DNA from: Dendrobium chrysotoxum
Taxonomy: Eukaryota > Streptophyta > Magnoliopsida > Asparagales > Orchidaceae
NCBI GenBank assembly: GCA_019925795.1
Contig: CM034305.1
Coordinates: 89,130,433-89,194,432 of the forward strand
Direction of reading: 5' to 3'
Length of the DNA: 64,000 bases
The notes beneath the pieces are model-generated. The model searched no databases. It saw only the letters and a program-made list of their open reading frames with translations, and was not told the DNA's origin. Shown here one piece after another: positions 24,492 to 35,454 of the stretch (the first letter of the stretch is position 1; each line of letters begins with the position of its first letter). The translations under genes were made by a program, and so were the position numbers.

Positions 24492-24869
24492 TAAACTTCA
24501 TAATTATTCTCTCATGATATATATTAAACGGATTGTGGTATGTCTATGAGGATTGTAGATGTCAGCACCGTGTGTTGCAAGCATCCAAGGGGTTATTGGA
24601 AGGATGTCAACGAGGAGGCAAAGAAGACTAGATTTGATTCAAAATTTATTTAGTGGTTTGATTTAGCATTTGATTTGATTCGGTTAGTTGATCAATTAAA
24701 TTTCAATTTGATATTTGTTTTGTTTGACTTGACTAACTTTAATTTTCAATTTATGTTAATATTAGCTTATGTTTTTTTGTTATTTGAGTTGAATGATCAA
24801 TTTTGAAAGGTTTGATGCTGTTGTTGTTGCATTTGAATGATCATCTTTGACTTAGTAAACTCTATAGGA

Positions 24870-25005
24870 GGGGAGTATACGAGTCGAACCGAGCTCTAGT
24901 CAGTCTTGGTTTGAACTTAAACTTGATTAATTAATCGATTTCGAACTTAAGATCAAGCTTAAGTCTAGAAGTTCAAGATGGCTCAAGAGCAATCTCATTT
25001 ATAAA
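24870..25005. repeat. Partial GAGTCGA/GAGCTC foldback remnant
   Basis: ACGAGTCGAACCGAGCTC and TTGATTAATTAATCGA motifs match the interior of the element at 25,635-26,088. One end only. Confidence 0.45.
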
Positions 25006-25112
25006 AGAGAAAAAATGATAATGATTCAAACAATTTTAATCATAAAATTATATATTTATATAGGAGATGAATAATAAAGAATTATTTGATATAAGAAAGT
25101 AATATATAATTT

Positions 25113-25251
25113 TAAAACTGCTTTAAGAAGCAGTAAGAAAGCTGATCCAAACGAAAGCTTCGTTTGGAACGGCTTTTTTACTGCTTTTTAAAACAGCTTC
25201 CTAGTACAAGCTATTTTATGAAACAGTAAGAAAGATGTCCCAATCGAAGCC
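25113..25251. mobile_element. Half MITE joined to a full MITE (GGCTTCGTTTGGGA family)
   Basis: 25,113-25,155 is the right half of one copy (CTGCTTTAAGAAGCAGTAAG to GATCCAAACGAA). Directly joined, 25,156-25,251 is a whole copy beginning AGCTTCGTTTGGAACGG and ending CCCAATCGAAGCC. Confidence 0.8.
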
Positions 25252-25634
25252 TTAGTCATCACTCAAATTTTAGGTTAAATACTTAAACAATGCAAAATAA
25301 TATTTGGAGCAAGTAATTCTTATAATTATGGTGCTCTTATTGGCATCTAGCAAGCTCCCGTCATGAGGTCGGAACTTGTCAGTTGTCACCATTTCTTTGC
25401 CATTATTCCATTAAGTCTCGAATCTTATGGATGTAAAGAATTCGGATGTGGAATGGAAGAAGATGACTGTGTTGGAAATTTAGATGCGGAAGGGTAGAAG
25501 ACAAATTATGATAGTTACATATAATTTCTTAAATTTTTTTCTATTAATAAATAAAAAATAGATGCCATATATTTATGGTATTAATTTTGAAAAAAAAAAA
25601 TGTAAGGATATTATGATATAAAATAAATAATGAT

Positions 25635-26088
25635 AAGGGGTGTAAATGAGTCAGATTGACTCGCGACCTAATTTGAGCTTAACTCGATAAATGACTCGTG
25701 AGTCGAGCTTGATGAGCTAAAGATTCAAGCTTGAGCCAGTCTTGAATCTACTCGTTAGCTTGAGAGCCGGGTCGTTAAAAAACATTAAGATAAAATACAC
25801 TTAAAATATATTAGTATTTAAAATGTTGAAAATTATTAAAATGTTTGAAAATAATATCTAACTTTCTTATATTAACTAATTCGTTACTATTTTTCTTTTA
25901 ATTTTTAATTCTATTTATTATTTTATAATAATTATTATTTGAATCATAATCATTTATTTTCTTTCGTAATAAATGAGCCGACTCAAAATCTTAGATTAAA
26001 GCTCGAGTTCAAGTTTGAACTCAATTAATTAATCGAGCTTAAGCTCAAACCAGGTGGCTCTAGCTCGACTCTACCGGTTTACACCTCT
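25635..26088. mobile_element. TIR element with GGGGTGTAAATGAGTC ends, 9-bp target duplication
   Basis: Starts AAGGGGTGTAAATGAG and ends CGGTTTACACCTCT, so the tips are inverted. Sub-terminal parts are full of GAGCTCGA/ACTCG words on both strands. It is flanked by AATAATGAT at 25,626-25,634 and 26,089-26,097. A perfect 9-bp duplication suggests a Mutator-type non-autonomous element. Confidence 0.85.
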
Positions 26089-27147
26089 AATAATGATGGA
26101 CTTCAAAATTCTTGAATTTACATTGACATTAGTGTTGTATATGATATTATGAATTATATTAATCTAAATATAAAATTTAAAGCTTTGCATAATATTTTTA
26201 ACTCAAATTATTTTGGGATTAATATGAATAATTTGACGGCTATGATTGATGAGGATCAAGTTATAATATGAACGATCGCGATAAAATAGTTATAACAATG
26301 AAAAAAATAGGGTTGGAAATATTTTGATTCAATTTTAATTAAATGAAACTTAAAATTTTGATGTGTGATATTTATATGATAAATACAACACAATTTTGTG
26401 GTTTAAATTTGGTATATAAATTTTAAAATAATGCGAATTTTTATTATGAAATTAAAAAAAAAAGTTTATGTCAAGATATTTTAATAAAAAATTAAAAATG
26501 ATAGATCTCGACGCTTTTATATCTCTATATTAATATGAGTATAATACATATGTAATTAAGATTACACTAATCTCAAAGTTGAATTTAGAGTTTTGAGATT
26601 CATCTTAATTTTTTTTTATCAACATAGCATCATAATTTTTGTTTCTTATAATCATATAATTTAATGTTAAAGTATTATGATATTTGATATATCATCAAAA
26701 AAATTTCTTGATCAAGCACGAATCTCGAGGCAAATTCAGATTGGAAATTTCTAAAATTAAATTTGGAACCCCAAATTCCAAATTTAGTAAACTTATAGTC
26801 GAGCTGAACATCTCGAAGAGACGAACCCAACGACACCAGATTATAATATTATATCGAACGAGTCCAAATGGGACCAAATCAAGGACCCGAAGCATATTCA
26901 GAAGCTTCAAAGTATAAACTAGACAACCAGATAAATTCTAAATATGACATGCTTATAGTTGAATCTAGCAGCTCAACGAGATGAATCCAACGAGCCCAAG
27001 ATCGCCAAATTCTAGCATCATTAAGGCACTCAAATGCTAGATAAAATGGTGTATGATCAAAGAAATCAATATCGGCCATCCATTCGAACCACTCCCAACG
27101 TACCCATGATCTTCTCTCATTTACTAGCCATGCTTGTCTTAAAAAAC

Positions 27148-27157
27148 TATAAATAGA
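27148..27157 (+). promoter_or_regulatory. TATA box of the solo LTR
   Basis: CTATAAATAG, conserved at the same place in the LTR copies at 44,736-44,745 and (minus strand) 63,739-63,748. It sets the orientation of the family. Confidence 0.8.
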
Positions 27158-27284
27158 CCCCCCATTCTTTTTATTGAGAGAGGGAGGAATAGGGAGGAGG
27201 GGAAGAAGAGAGGAGAGGAAGAGAATCTTAGATCTCTCATGTCACCAAGCTCCTCCTCGACCAACGCCCGGCCACCGACCATTA

Positions 27285-27830
27285 TCAGACTTCCTACCAA
27301 GCACCGACAGTCTCCTGGCTTTCGCCCAGCCACCAACTGTCACCGGACTTCCTCCCAACCATCAACTGTCACCGGACTTCCGCTTGGCCACCAACTGTCG
27401 TCGGACTTATGCCTAGTCACCAACCTTCGTCGGATTTCCATCGGAAATCCACTCAACCATCAATTGTCGTCGGACTTCGCCAAACTTCGGCTCAGCCATT
27501 AATCGTCACCAACTATGGCCTCTCCGAACAACATCACCAACAACGGTCCTTACGACGTCCGTCGCCAGATAATGATCTTTCTAACACCGTTGCCCTCCAA
27601 CTATGGTCCTTCCGGCCACTGTGGCCCTCTAACTATGGTCCTTTCGACCATCGTCGCCCAACAACTATGGTCCTTCCAACCATTGTCTCCCAACGACTGT
27701 GGTCCTTCTGATCACTGTTGCCCGACTATGGTCTTTTCGACCTCCTTCGCCTGACGACTACGGTCCTTTCGACCACCGTCGTCCGACTACGGTCTTTTTG
27801 ACCTCCATCGCCCGGCAACAACAGTCCTTC
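27285..27830 (+). repeat. Minisatellite inside solo LTR, two unit types
   Basis: 27,285-27,500 has about 30-bp units with CCACCAACTGTC and CGGACTTCC. 27,590-27,830 has about 32-33-bp units with CTATGGTCCTTCCGACC and ACCGTCGCC. The open frames of up to 100 codons here are repeat-derived. Confidence 0.85.
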
Positions 27831-28193
27831 CAAGCTATATCATTCGCCTACTATGATCATGCCGACCAAATGAGCATGTCAGCACTGATTTTTCTAACTC
27901 CCACCATGTAATGCATTCTATATGATATATATTTACCACATCGAGCTAAGGCCTTCCCCCCAAGGAAGGACCTTATTTGTAATCAACTGCACACTAGTGG
28001 AATCATTCAAACTGGGTCAAGTCCCGTGATTTTTTTCCCTTTTCAAGGGTTTCCACATAAAAGTTCTAGTGTCTCTTATAAATGCTACACATCTACTTTC
28101 TTATTTGTTTGTGTGTTGGACCTTCGTATAAAGCTAAGACGTTAAACTATATATTTCTCTACCGTCTCGAATATTTCTGGACGCAATAATATT

Positions 28194-28789
28194 TTTACCA
28201 ATTATTTAAAAAAATTTAGAATATTACAGTTTAATTTTTTAATAATATTTAATGTAATTTTTCTTTGTAACTTATGAAATGGCAAAGTTAACAAATTCAA
28301 AATTTTTTATCAACATCTCTTAGTTGAAAGTTTAGACTATCAACTAAAAGATCTTAAATTAGATATTTATTTGTAAAGTTATATATTTTTTAAATTAAAA
28401 TTTAATTGACCCAAAATTTCTTAAGGAAAAAAAGTACCAAAATTTAAATATGAAATAATTTAGCAGTGAAACGAAAGGTGCAGTATTAATTCAAGCCGGA
28501 AAAAAGCTGCTCGCAAAATGACGATTAAAGGGGCCGTTTCGTGCTAAATTCTGGCAGGTCTCGAAGTTGCACGAAAAAGGATCCGTGTTTGAAATGTAAA
28601 GAGCCTCGCCGAAGCCGAAGGAGGGCCCGTCAATTCCGCGCTGTCACTGGCACGCATTAGTTAGCTGAACCTGTCAGATCCAGAGAGACTCAGAAACCAA
28701 GGCCGGGCCCGGCAGTAGGTTCATAAATTAGGGGTATATTTATAATTTTAAAATAGATAAGGTGAAAAGAGACAATTTTATTTTATTTT
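28194..28789. other. AT-rich DNA with a unique GC-richer stretch
   Basis: 28,194-28,440 is AT-rich. 28,440-28,735 is GC-richer and apparently single copy in this window, with no open frame or RNA signature that I recognise. Could be a remnant of host non-coding sequence. Confidence 0.4.
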
Positions 28790-29175
28790 AATGACGACAA
28801 CAACATCAACCATTTATCTCTGTTATATGAATCAAATTTTTTTTTCTATTTTGCATTATAAAGAGTCAAAATTTTATTTTGATTTTATGATAATATAAAA
28901 AAATTATGTTTAATAATTTTTAATCAAATCTTTTTATGTCTAAATAAATATTTTTTAACATAGGTCATATCTAATACTCTTCTAATCGAATCATCGGAAG
29001 GCTGAATTTTTATATGACGAAACCATCTAAGTTGAGTGTCTCCAAAGTCTAATCTTAACCACCATTGAAGTTGCTCCAACCTTTTCAGTATATATTCGTT
29101 TCGCATTCTATTTCAAAGTGTAAAGCCACTCATTCACTTGAGCATCCTCATCTCTGTAGTCGAGATTTTGTGAAT
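28790..29175 (-). pseudogene. RTE-type LINE reverse transcriptase, C-terminal fragment
   Basis: The minus-strand frame at 28,924-29,106 has MRNEYILKRL, then DFGDTQLRWFRHIKIQPSD and IRRVLDM, which matches the RTE tail signature (IRN..I...L.VAPI..KMRE.RLRWFGHV.RRP). The 3' side has the TTG-type tail (GACAACAACATC on the plus strand, near 28,795). 5'-truncated and frameshifted. Confidence 0.8.
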
Positions 29176-29426
29176 TATTTTTACCAAAATATCATATACT
29201 TAAAAATATTAAATAATTTAATAATTTTATGGGTCATTTTAATACTAAAGATTTATATTTACTTGGTAATTTATTTAAAATTTAATATATTCTAAATAAA
29301 ATCAATTTATCTCCATAAAAAATTACTTATTCAATATATATACTTATTCTTAAGATTTGAGAGTTTAGGTGACTTAGAAGTCATTGACTTTTCATCTTAC
29401 TAGGTAGATTTGAGTAGTACTTAAGG

Positions 29427-30472
29427 GGCTGTTTGGTTTGCTGCATTTAGGTTGTAGAGTAATCAAAATGCATGGATTTTGATATTTTGGGTGTTTGGTT
29501 GGACGAAAAATAAATTCAAGATAAAGTAAAACAAATGCAGTATATTCCATTTTTTTGTGTTTGGAATTCCTCTGATTTGGATAATTTTCAAATACACCGC
29601 AAACTCAAGGGCATTGCCACCCCTTGCCAATCTCCTTCGCCCACTGACAGCCACTGCCATCACCACTTCGGGGTGTCAAAAATCTATCTCAACCCGAACA
29701 ATTTCGGGTTCGGTCAACCCGTTTGTCATATGGGTCGGGTTCGGGTTGACTCGAAAACCCAAAATCAACTAGGTTAACATGGGGACATCGTTGCCGCGTC
29801 TCGCGCGTGACCTCGTCCTGTCACGTCCGCACTTGCATGTTGTGTGACAGTGTGTCCGCATCTCGTCAGCGACCAGACGGCCGCGTTTGGAAAGGGAAGA
29901 ACCAATAGAGACATCGTCTCCGTCATGCCGCGTCTCGCAAGAAACAAACGACCACTAGGCCATACCCGCACGTCCGCAAGAGTTCAAGACCGGTCAACCC
30001 TGCACTCCCGCAGTCTGCACTGTCGCACCCCGCATTGTCCTTGCTAGCTTGCTTTCTGCCTGTAGCTCATCGGTTATCCTCTTGTTAGCGTCCAGGTTCG
30101 CGGGGCGGGTTGGGTCAACTCAGTAACTCACGCGGGTCGGGCCCGGATTGAAAATCCTAACCCATTTGGACCCAGGTCAATTCGGGTTGGATCCGAACCC
30201 GACCCGTTTTGACACTTCTACCACCACCACCGGGCGCCACCTTTGGCCATTGTTGTCGGCCACCGCAACTGCCTCCTCCAGCATTACCACTGCCGACGAC
30301 CGCCTCCTCCTTTAGCCACCGCTATTTACTTTATATTGCAATCACTTTACTTCAAACCAAACAAAAAAAGTAATGTCACCCCCTTTACATTCATCCAAAT
30401 AACTCCAAAGTGTTTCTTTACACAACATTTCTTTTATACTATATTCCTCAGGCAACCAAATAGCTTCTAAGT
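29427..30472. mobile_element. TIR element with GGGGCTGTTTGGTTTGC ends, carrying an inner element
   Basis: The left end GGGGCTGTTTGGTTTGC and right end GGCAACCAAATAGCTTC are imperfect inverted repeats of a kind common in plant hAT-like MITEs. It contains the separate foldback element at 29,671-30,225. Target duplication not resolved. Confidence 0.55.
29671..30225. mobile_element. Foldback element with GGTGTCAAAA ends and GC-rich cargo
   Basis: Left end GGGTGTCAAAAATC followed by AACCCGAACAATTTCGGG. Right end GATCCGAACCCGACCCG then TTTTGACACTTC. The interior, 29,780-30,060, is GC-rich, unlike its surroundings, and contains none of the CGGGT words, so it looks captured. No protein is recognised in it. 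Confidence 0.65.
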
Positions 30473-30932
30473 AAGACCCAACGCATTGCATAGTCTAGAA
30501 AGACCAACATTCATTTTATTTCAGTAAGACTTCAACTCACCCAAATTTAATAAGACTTTAATTCATCATCATAAAGTAAGATTTAAATTTACTCTAGTCT
30601 AGCAAGTTTTGGATTCACTTGTTGGGATTTAAGCCACTGTTGGTTCAGAGTGTAAATCACTTAGTAATAAGCATCACCTTGACAGATGGTAAGATCAATA
30701 TTATTGATGTAACATAATCTCGAGAAACATAATAGTCAGTACCTAAAACACATAACAGAGCATTACAGAAAGCATGAAGATAATTATCATCAACTTACAA
30801 AGAATTCATAATAGAATTTGAGCACATACATGGGCATCCCCCACATTTCAATGGAATTCCTCATGTGCCGAAATATGAGGTTGTCCTCCTTTTTATAGGT
30901 CTCGGTGCGCTATTTTCCTTTCTATGCAATTA

Positions 30933-31394
30933 GGGGTGTCAAAATCGGGTTTCGGGTCGGGTTCGGGTCGAACCCGAAATGACCCGCGCTCTAAACGGGT
31001 TGACCCTAACCCAACCCGGGTAGGGAAACGGGTCAGAAAATCGGACCCGGACCCGACCCGACCTGGAACGGGTGCAGGTGGCCGAATGCGGGCGGGCACG
31101 CGGGCGCGCGAGCGCGCGGGCAGCGAGCGCGGGCGCGGCAGCAACGCGGGCGCGAGTTAGGGCAGCGCGGGCGCGAGTGGGGCAGGGCGGGCAGGGTTCG
31201 CGGGCAGGCTTTTTAACAGGTTTTCGGGTTGACCCGGCAACCCGTCGGGTCAACCCGAACCCGACCCGTTTTCCAAACGGGTCGAATTCCTGAACCCGAA
31301 CCCGACCCGTTTAGGGCTCGGGTCGGGTTCGAGTCGGTTTTTCGGGTCGGGTTCGAGTCGGGTTTTCGTGTCGTGTCAAATATTGACACCCCTA
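30933..31394. mobile_element. Foldback element with GGGGTGTCAAAA ends, 8-10-bp target duplication
   Basis: Starts GGGGTGTCAAAATCGGG and ends ATTGACACCCCTA, with sub-terminal CGGGTCGGGTTCGGGTCG and complements. It is flanked by TATGCAATTA at 30,923-30,932 and 31,395-31,404. The core, 31,075-31,200, is very GC-rich (GCGAGCGCGCGGGC). Frames open on both strands reflect composition. Mutator- or hAT-type non-autonomous element. Confidence 0.85.
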
Positions 31395-31404
31395 TATGCA
31401 ATTA

Positions 31405-31974
31405 CATGTCTTTAAAAATAAGTTCTAAAAAACCTACCAAAATATGTAACTAGCCCTAATGTTGAAGAGTAATATGAAGATTGAAATTACAAGGATCCAC
31501 CCTATTTTCAAAAATGCTTTGGTAGACAATGAGAATGCTTAATATAGGTTTATTCTATGCATTATTATCTTAGAATACTTTATATACAACAACTATGTAA
31601 CATTGAATTATTATTGAATGAAATGTTTAGTTTGTTGTCTCATATTCTTGAAGTTACACATCAAAACATCTTAGGACTTTTTTTTTTGTGTCACTGTCGA
31701 TAAATACCATTAAGCTTTCTCATTACAACATCATTAATTTTATATATATACAATTCAGATTGATTGAATTTGTATAATATAATCAATTAATAGTAATAAA
31801 TATATTAAACGGGTCGGGTTCATGTTCAATTTTTTGACTCATTTATTAAACGGGCCGAGTTCAGGTTGATCGGATTCAAGTCGGGTCAATTTTAGATCGG
31901 ACACAAACCGACCCACTGACCCATATTGACACCCCTAGAATTCATTATCTATAACTTATGTCAATTATAATATA
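31405..31974. other. AT-rich DNA with a one-ended CGGGT element
   Basis: Mostly featureless. 31,810-31,937 has AAACGGGTCGGGTTC words and ends ATATTGACACCCCT, the right end of the same family as 30,933-31,394. No matching left end is visible. Confidence 0.5.
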
Positions 31975-32200
31975 TTAATGCTTCCCCGGGTTACAAAGCG
32001 AGCATCATTTGTGACAAATAATATATGCTAGTAAATTCATTTCAATTGAGTTGGGCCCTGTGATTTTTCATTTTCTAAAATTTTCACATAAGAATTCCGG
32101 TGTCTCTTATAATTTCTTTAATTTATAAGTGTGTAAGATCTTCATACAAAGCTAATACATAAATACTTTGTTTCTATCATTATAAATTTTATAGCACATA
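31975..32200 (+). repeat. Fragment of LTR family L (3' part)
   Basis: GCCCTGTGATTTTTC...TTCACATAAGAATTCCGGTG and ATCTTCATACAAAGCTAA line up with 28,020-28,140 of the solo LTR (CCCGTGATTTTTTTCCC, TTCCACATAAAAGTTCTAG, CCTTCGTATAAAGCTAA). 5' truncated, and no TATA box is included. Confidence 0.6.
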
Positions 32201-32760
32201 AAACATTAGTCATCATTATCCATAAAATTTTAATTAACAAAGACTACATAAAAAAAAAGAATGATAAATAATAAATCAATTCAAATATCATCAATCTAAA
32301 ATCAACTATTCTAATAAAAATTAATTATATAAAATTAAAATAAAATAAGATTCCATATCCAAAATAAAGTCAGAAAAATACTGAATGCTCCCTCCATTGC
32401 TTGCATTACACTTACATGAATACTATTCTATTTTATTTATATTAATAATATACCATTGTTTTCGAGAAATAAAATAATGACAAAAATTATTAATTTAATT
32501 ATTTTAAAATTAATTTGAAATGTCTGAATCCAACAAATATCTTAATAATTTAATATAAGAAAAGACTTCTTACTGCCAGCCAATGCTATGTGCGCTCAAT
32601 TAACAATCAAATAAATAAATAGTGTATGCATAATCGAGAATCACAGAATATAATCTTACTCAATACAATGAGCTCATGAATTTGATTGTCAAATGGAGCA
32701 ATTTAACCACTTCATGGTAAAAATCTAGACTTCCTCTTCCTTATTATATATGTCCACTAA
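32201..32760. other. AT-rich, nothing recognised
   Basis: No repeat boundary, coding signature or RNA gene visible. Confidence 0.5.
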
Positions 32761-32848
32761 AGTTTTATTTGGGACGATTTTTTTATTACTTTTTAAAATA
32801 GAGTTTTAGTTAAAAAAAATTTATAAAAAAGTCGTCCCAAACGAAGCC
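32761..32848. mobile_element. MITE 1 of a three-element tandem
   Basis: Short copy of the GGCTTCGTTTGGGA family (AGTTTTATTTGGGACG to CGTCCCAAACGAAGCC). Flanked by TAA at 32,758-32,760 and 32,849-32,851. Confidence 0.85.
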
Positions 32849-32851
32849 TAA

Positions 32852-32965
32852 GCTTTCATTTAGGACAGCTTTTTTACTACTTTTAAAAGCAGCTTTATTG
32901 TACAAAAATTTTTGTACTAGAAATTTACTTTTAAAAATAGTAAAAAAGTTGTCACAAATGAAGCC
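32852..32965. mobile_element. MITE 2 of a three-element tandem
   Basis: Starts GCTTTCATTTAGGACAGC and ends GTCACAAATGAAGCC. It shares the TAA at 32,849-32,851 with MITE 1 and the TAA at 32,966-32,968 with MITE 3. Confidence 0.85.
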
Positions 32966-32968
32966 TAA

Positions 32969-33088
32969 GGTTTTGTTTGGGATGACTTTTTTATTGCTTC
33001 TTAAAACGGAATTTTAATTAAAAATTTTTTATTTTTGTACTAAAATTTCATTTTAAGAAGCATTAGAAAAGCTGTCCCAAATGAAGCC
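32969..33088. mobile_element. MITE 3 of a three-element tandem
   Basis: Starts GGTTTTGTTTGGGATGAC and ends CTGTCCCAAATGAAGCC. Right-hand TAA at 33,089-33,091. Confidence 0.85.
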
Positions 33089-33719
33089 TAAATCATGGGT
33101 GGCTCCTTCAACTTGTATTAGAGAATGGTTAATCTTTCATTGATTTTAACAAATTGTAACAAATATATATATATCTAAAGAAGATGATTGAGAAAGTCAT
33201 ATAACTATATGGAGTCAAGTAATTGGTCAAATAATTTTTTGATAATATATTTAATAAATTAAATTATGCATAATTTTCAATCATTATTTAAATTTGTATG
33301 ATTAAGTGTCCGTAAGAAGAAGCTCAATGAGATGTATGCCAAAAGTTTACCATATGAGGTTTACGCCTCAGTTGAGGTGAGGCACAACTCCATATAGTTG
33401 AAAATTCATTTAATTATTTTTAGTATAATAATGATCTTAATGAAAATACTATTAGTGATATGAGTTTGGGAGACTTTTGAACTAAAAATAAGAGAGATTC
33501 TTTATTTAACATTATTTATAGACTTTTATAACTTCTTATGATATTATTTTTTAGAATATGATTTTAATGTTAGTATGTTACTTATTATTTCATAATTTTT
33601 TTATTTTAATTGTTTGATTCCAAAGCTTACATCTCAAGGCTTATGTCTCGGCTCACGTAAGAGATATATTTTAAGCATTGCCTTCAATAAGTCAAATTCT
33701 AGGTATTTAACTATGCTCT
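33089..33719. other. AT-rich, nothing recognised
   Basis: Only short frames; no recognisable element. Confidence 0.5.
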
Positions 33720-33720
33720 G

Positions 33721-33763
<43 letters not shown>
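33720..33763. repeat. TA dinucleotide microsatellite
   Basis: About 21 uninterrupted TA repeats. Confidence 0.98.
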
Positions 33764-33764
<1 letters not shown>

Positions 33765-33841
33765 TTTGACTTTGCATGTTTCTTTTGTCCTCTAATTAAC
33801 AAATCTAAGCCTCATAATTTTCGTACTCAGTTGTATTCATC

Positions 33842-34410
33842 CCTAAGGCCTTTTGCAGTCGAACGCCAAACATGAATATGGCATCGATCGGTCGCTCCAG
33901 CCGACCGTCAAATCTTCCGCAATTTGCTTGCGGGTGAACAATCGTATTGTTCATCCGCTATATATTTTTTTTAATTCAAAAAATTGGTTATTAATTTTAA
34001 AATTTTAAGTATAGAATTTTGTTGTTAATAATTAAGAAATAGTAATTTAAAACACATTATTTTTTAGAAATCAAAATATTTTTTACATAATTAATGTATT
34101 TAAGATGGAACATTAATATAGAAATTAAGATAAAATTCTCATACAAATGACATATCAACATTCCAAATTATTTTATCGAGCAAAAATATATATATATTTT
34201 AAAAAATTATAATATATTTAATTCAAAAAATTGATAAATATAAATATATGATTAAAAAAATATAAAATAAAATATGAGAAAGAATATACTAGGAATATTC
34301 TTTTTTGATGTTAAAAAATGGAGTTCCATTGGAGATAAGTTACTGTATATTGGTGTATTACTGTATTTTGGAGTAAAAAATGAGTTTTTCGGTTGGAGAT
34401 GCCCTAAGGT
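33842..34410. mobile_element. Possible MITE with GGGCATCTCCAACCG-type end
   Basis: The right end reads CGGTTGGAGATGCCCTAAG, a common plant MITE end. The left end CTAAGGCCTTTTGCAGTCG is a diverged inverted match. An inner palindrome, GCGGGTGAACAATCG/TATTGTTCATCCGC, is at 33,928-33,957. Target duplication not found. Confidence 0.45.
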
Positions 34411-34687
34411 CACCTAACCTAAAAACAAGAAGGTATCAGAGTATAATCATATAGAAAAATTGTGCGCCCCGACCAAGGAAGCCTGACGCCGAGCCCGTCG
34501 CCGTCGGCCCATCGCTTGCCCAGCCGGCTTGCCCTGGTGCCGGCCTTCCTCCATTTCAGAGCCCTAACTTGGAAAACTGGGAGTTCATATCGTGATGGAT
34601 TTAGGGTTTTCCGCCTCCATCTGTCGCTCTCGTTGGGTAACCTTTCCTCCCTAATCCTCTCTGATTTTTTCTTCTGTTTCCCTTTCT

Positions 34688-35454
34688 ATGGCTGGGAATC
34701 GGATAAAGGACCCCAGATTCTTGAATGGTAAAGTTAAATCTATGTCTTTTAGAGATGTTTTATCCGGTGAATCGGCCTTACCGGATTTTCCCCCGCTCAA
34801 AGTTTCTTCTCACCAGGTTTGTCGGCTTTGATTATCTCTGATGAGGAAATGGCTTCTCTTGCTTTGCCTTTCGAGTTTGCTTTAGTCGGCAAGTTTCCCA
34901 GCCGTCGCCCGCCGCTTCACTTAATTCGAAAATTTTTCTTTACCCTAAAGCTTGTTGGAGATTTTTCGGTTACTTTATTGAATCCTAAAAATGTGTTGAT
35001 TAAGCTTGTCAATGATTTAGATTATCGTAGGATTTTCTCTCACCGCTCCTACTTCATGAGCAACTATTTCATGAAGCTTTTCAAATGGACTTCACATTTT
35101 GACATAAATGTGGAATCTCCCATTGTCCCTATTTGGGTTTCTTTTCCTTGTCTGCGCCCTCATCTTTTCTCCCCCCCCCCCCTCCCTAAATTCTGCATGA
35201 TTTGGGGTCGTTGTTTGGTAGACCATTGCGAACTGATAATGCGACTGTTAATAGCTTGAGGCCCTCTATGGCACGTATATTAGTGGAATTAGATGTTACG
35301 AAACATTATGCTTCTCAAATTTGGCTTGGGTCGGAGACTTGTGGTTATGTTCAATCGGTTGAAATGGATGAGTTTCCTTTGCATTACTTTCATTGTAAAT
35401 CGTTGGGCCACTCTAAGGTTTGTTTCTTGATCTTATATCTGAATTTGCGTGTTG
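34688..35454 (+). pseudogene. LINE ORF1, N-terminal part (DUF4283 and zinc knuckle), frameshifted
   Basis: Starts ATG at 34,688 (MAGNRIKDPRFLNGKVKS, then SFRDVLSG and LPDFPPLKVSS). A frame change near 34,810 leads to the DUF4283 core: FALVGKFPSRRPPLHLIRKF, LVGDFSVTLLNPKNVLIKL, RRIFSHRSYFMSNYFMK, FKWTSHFDINVESPIVPIWV. A second frame change lies at a run of 12 C at 35,171-35,182. After it comes GSLFGRPLRTDNATV, RPSMARILVELDVTK, IWLGSE and HCKSLGHSK. The knuckle lacks its first cysteine and has lost a residue before the last one. DUF4283 ORF1 proteins bind element RNA in plant L1 LINEs. Dead copy. Confidence 0.85.

Larger units (their letters stand above)
26685..28188 (+). mobile_element. Solo LTR (family L), ATATT target duplication
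   Basis: Begins TGATATATCATC and ends GGACGCAATA (family end is CCGCAACA, so the terminal CA has mutated to TA). It is flanked by ATATT at 26,680-26,684 and 28,189-28,193. Homologous LTRs lie at 44,277-45,246 and, on the minus strand, from 63,185. A TATA box, CTATAAATAG, is at 27,148-27,157. Downstream lies a minisatellite (27,285-27,830) and a conserved 3' part with TTCCACATAAAAGTTCTAG and GTGTGTTGGACCTTCG. At 1,504 bp it is longer than the 970-bp copy, mainly because of the larger minisatellite. No internal coding region, so this is a product of LTR-LTR recombination. Confidence 0.9.

Noticed and set aside
27174..27911. Overlapping plus-strand frames of 70-100 codons
   Set aside because: All lie in the LTR minisatellite and read different frames of the same units.
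28626..28637. CCCGTCAATTCC resembling a conserved small-subunit rRNA site
   Set aside because: Only about 12 bases match and neither side continues like rRNA.
30893..31453. GC-rich frames on both strands as a gene
   Set aside because: They coincide with a foldback element bounded by a 10-base duplication, and arginine/alanine-rich translations reflect composition.
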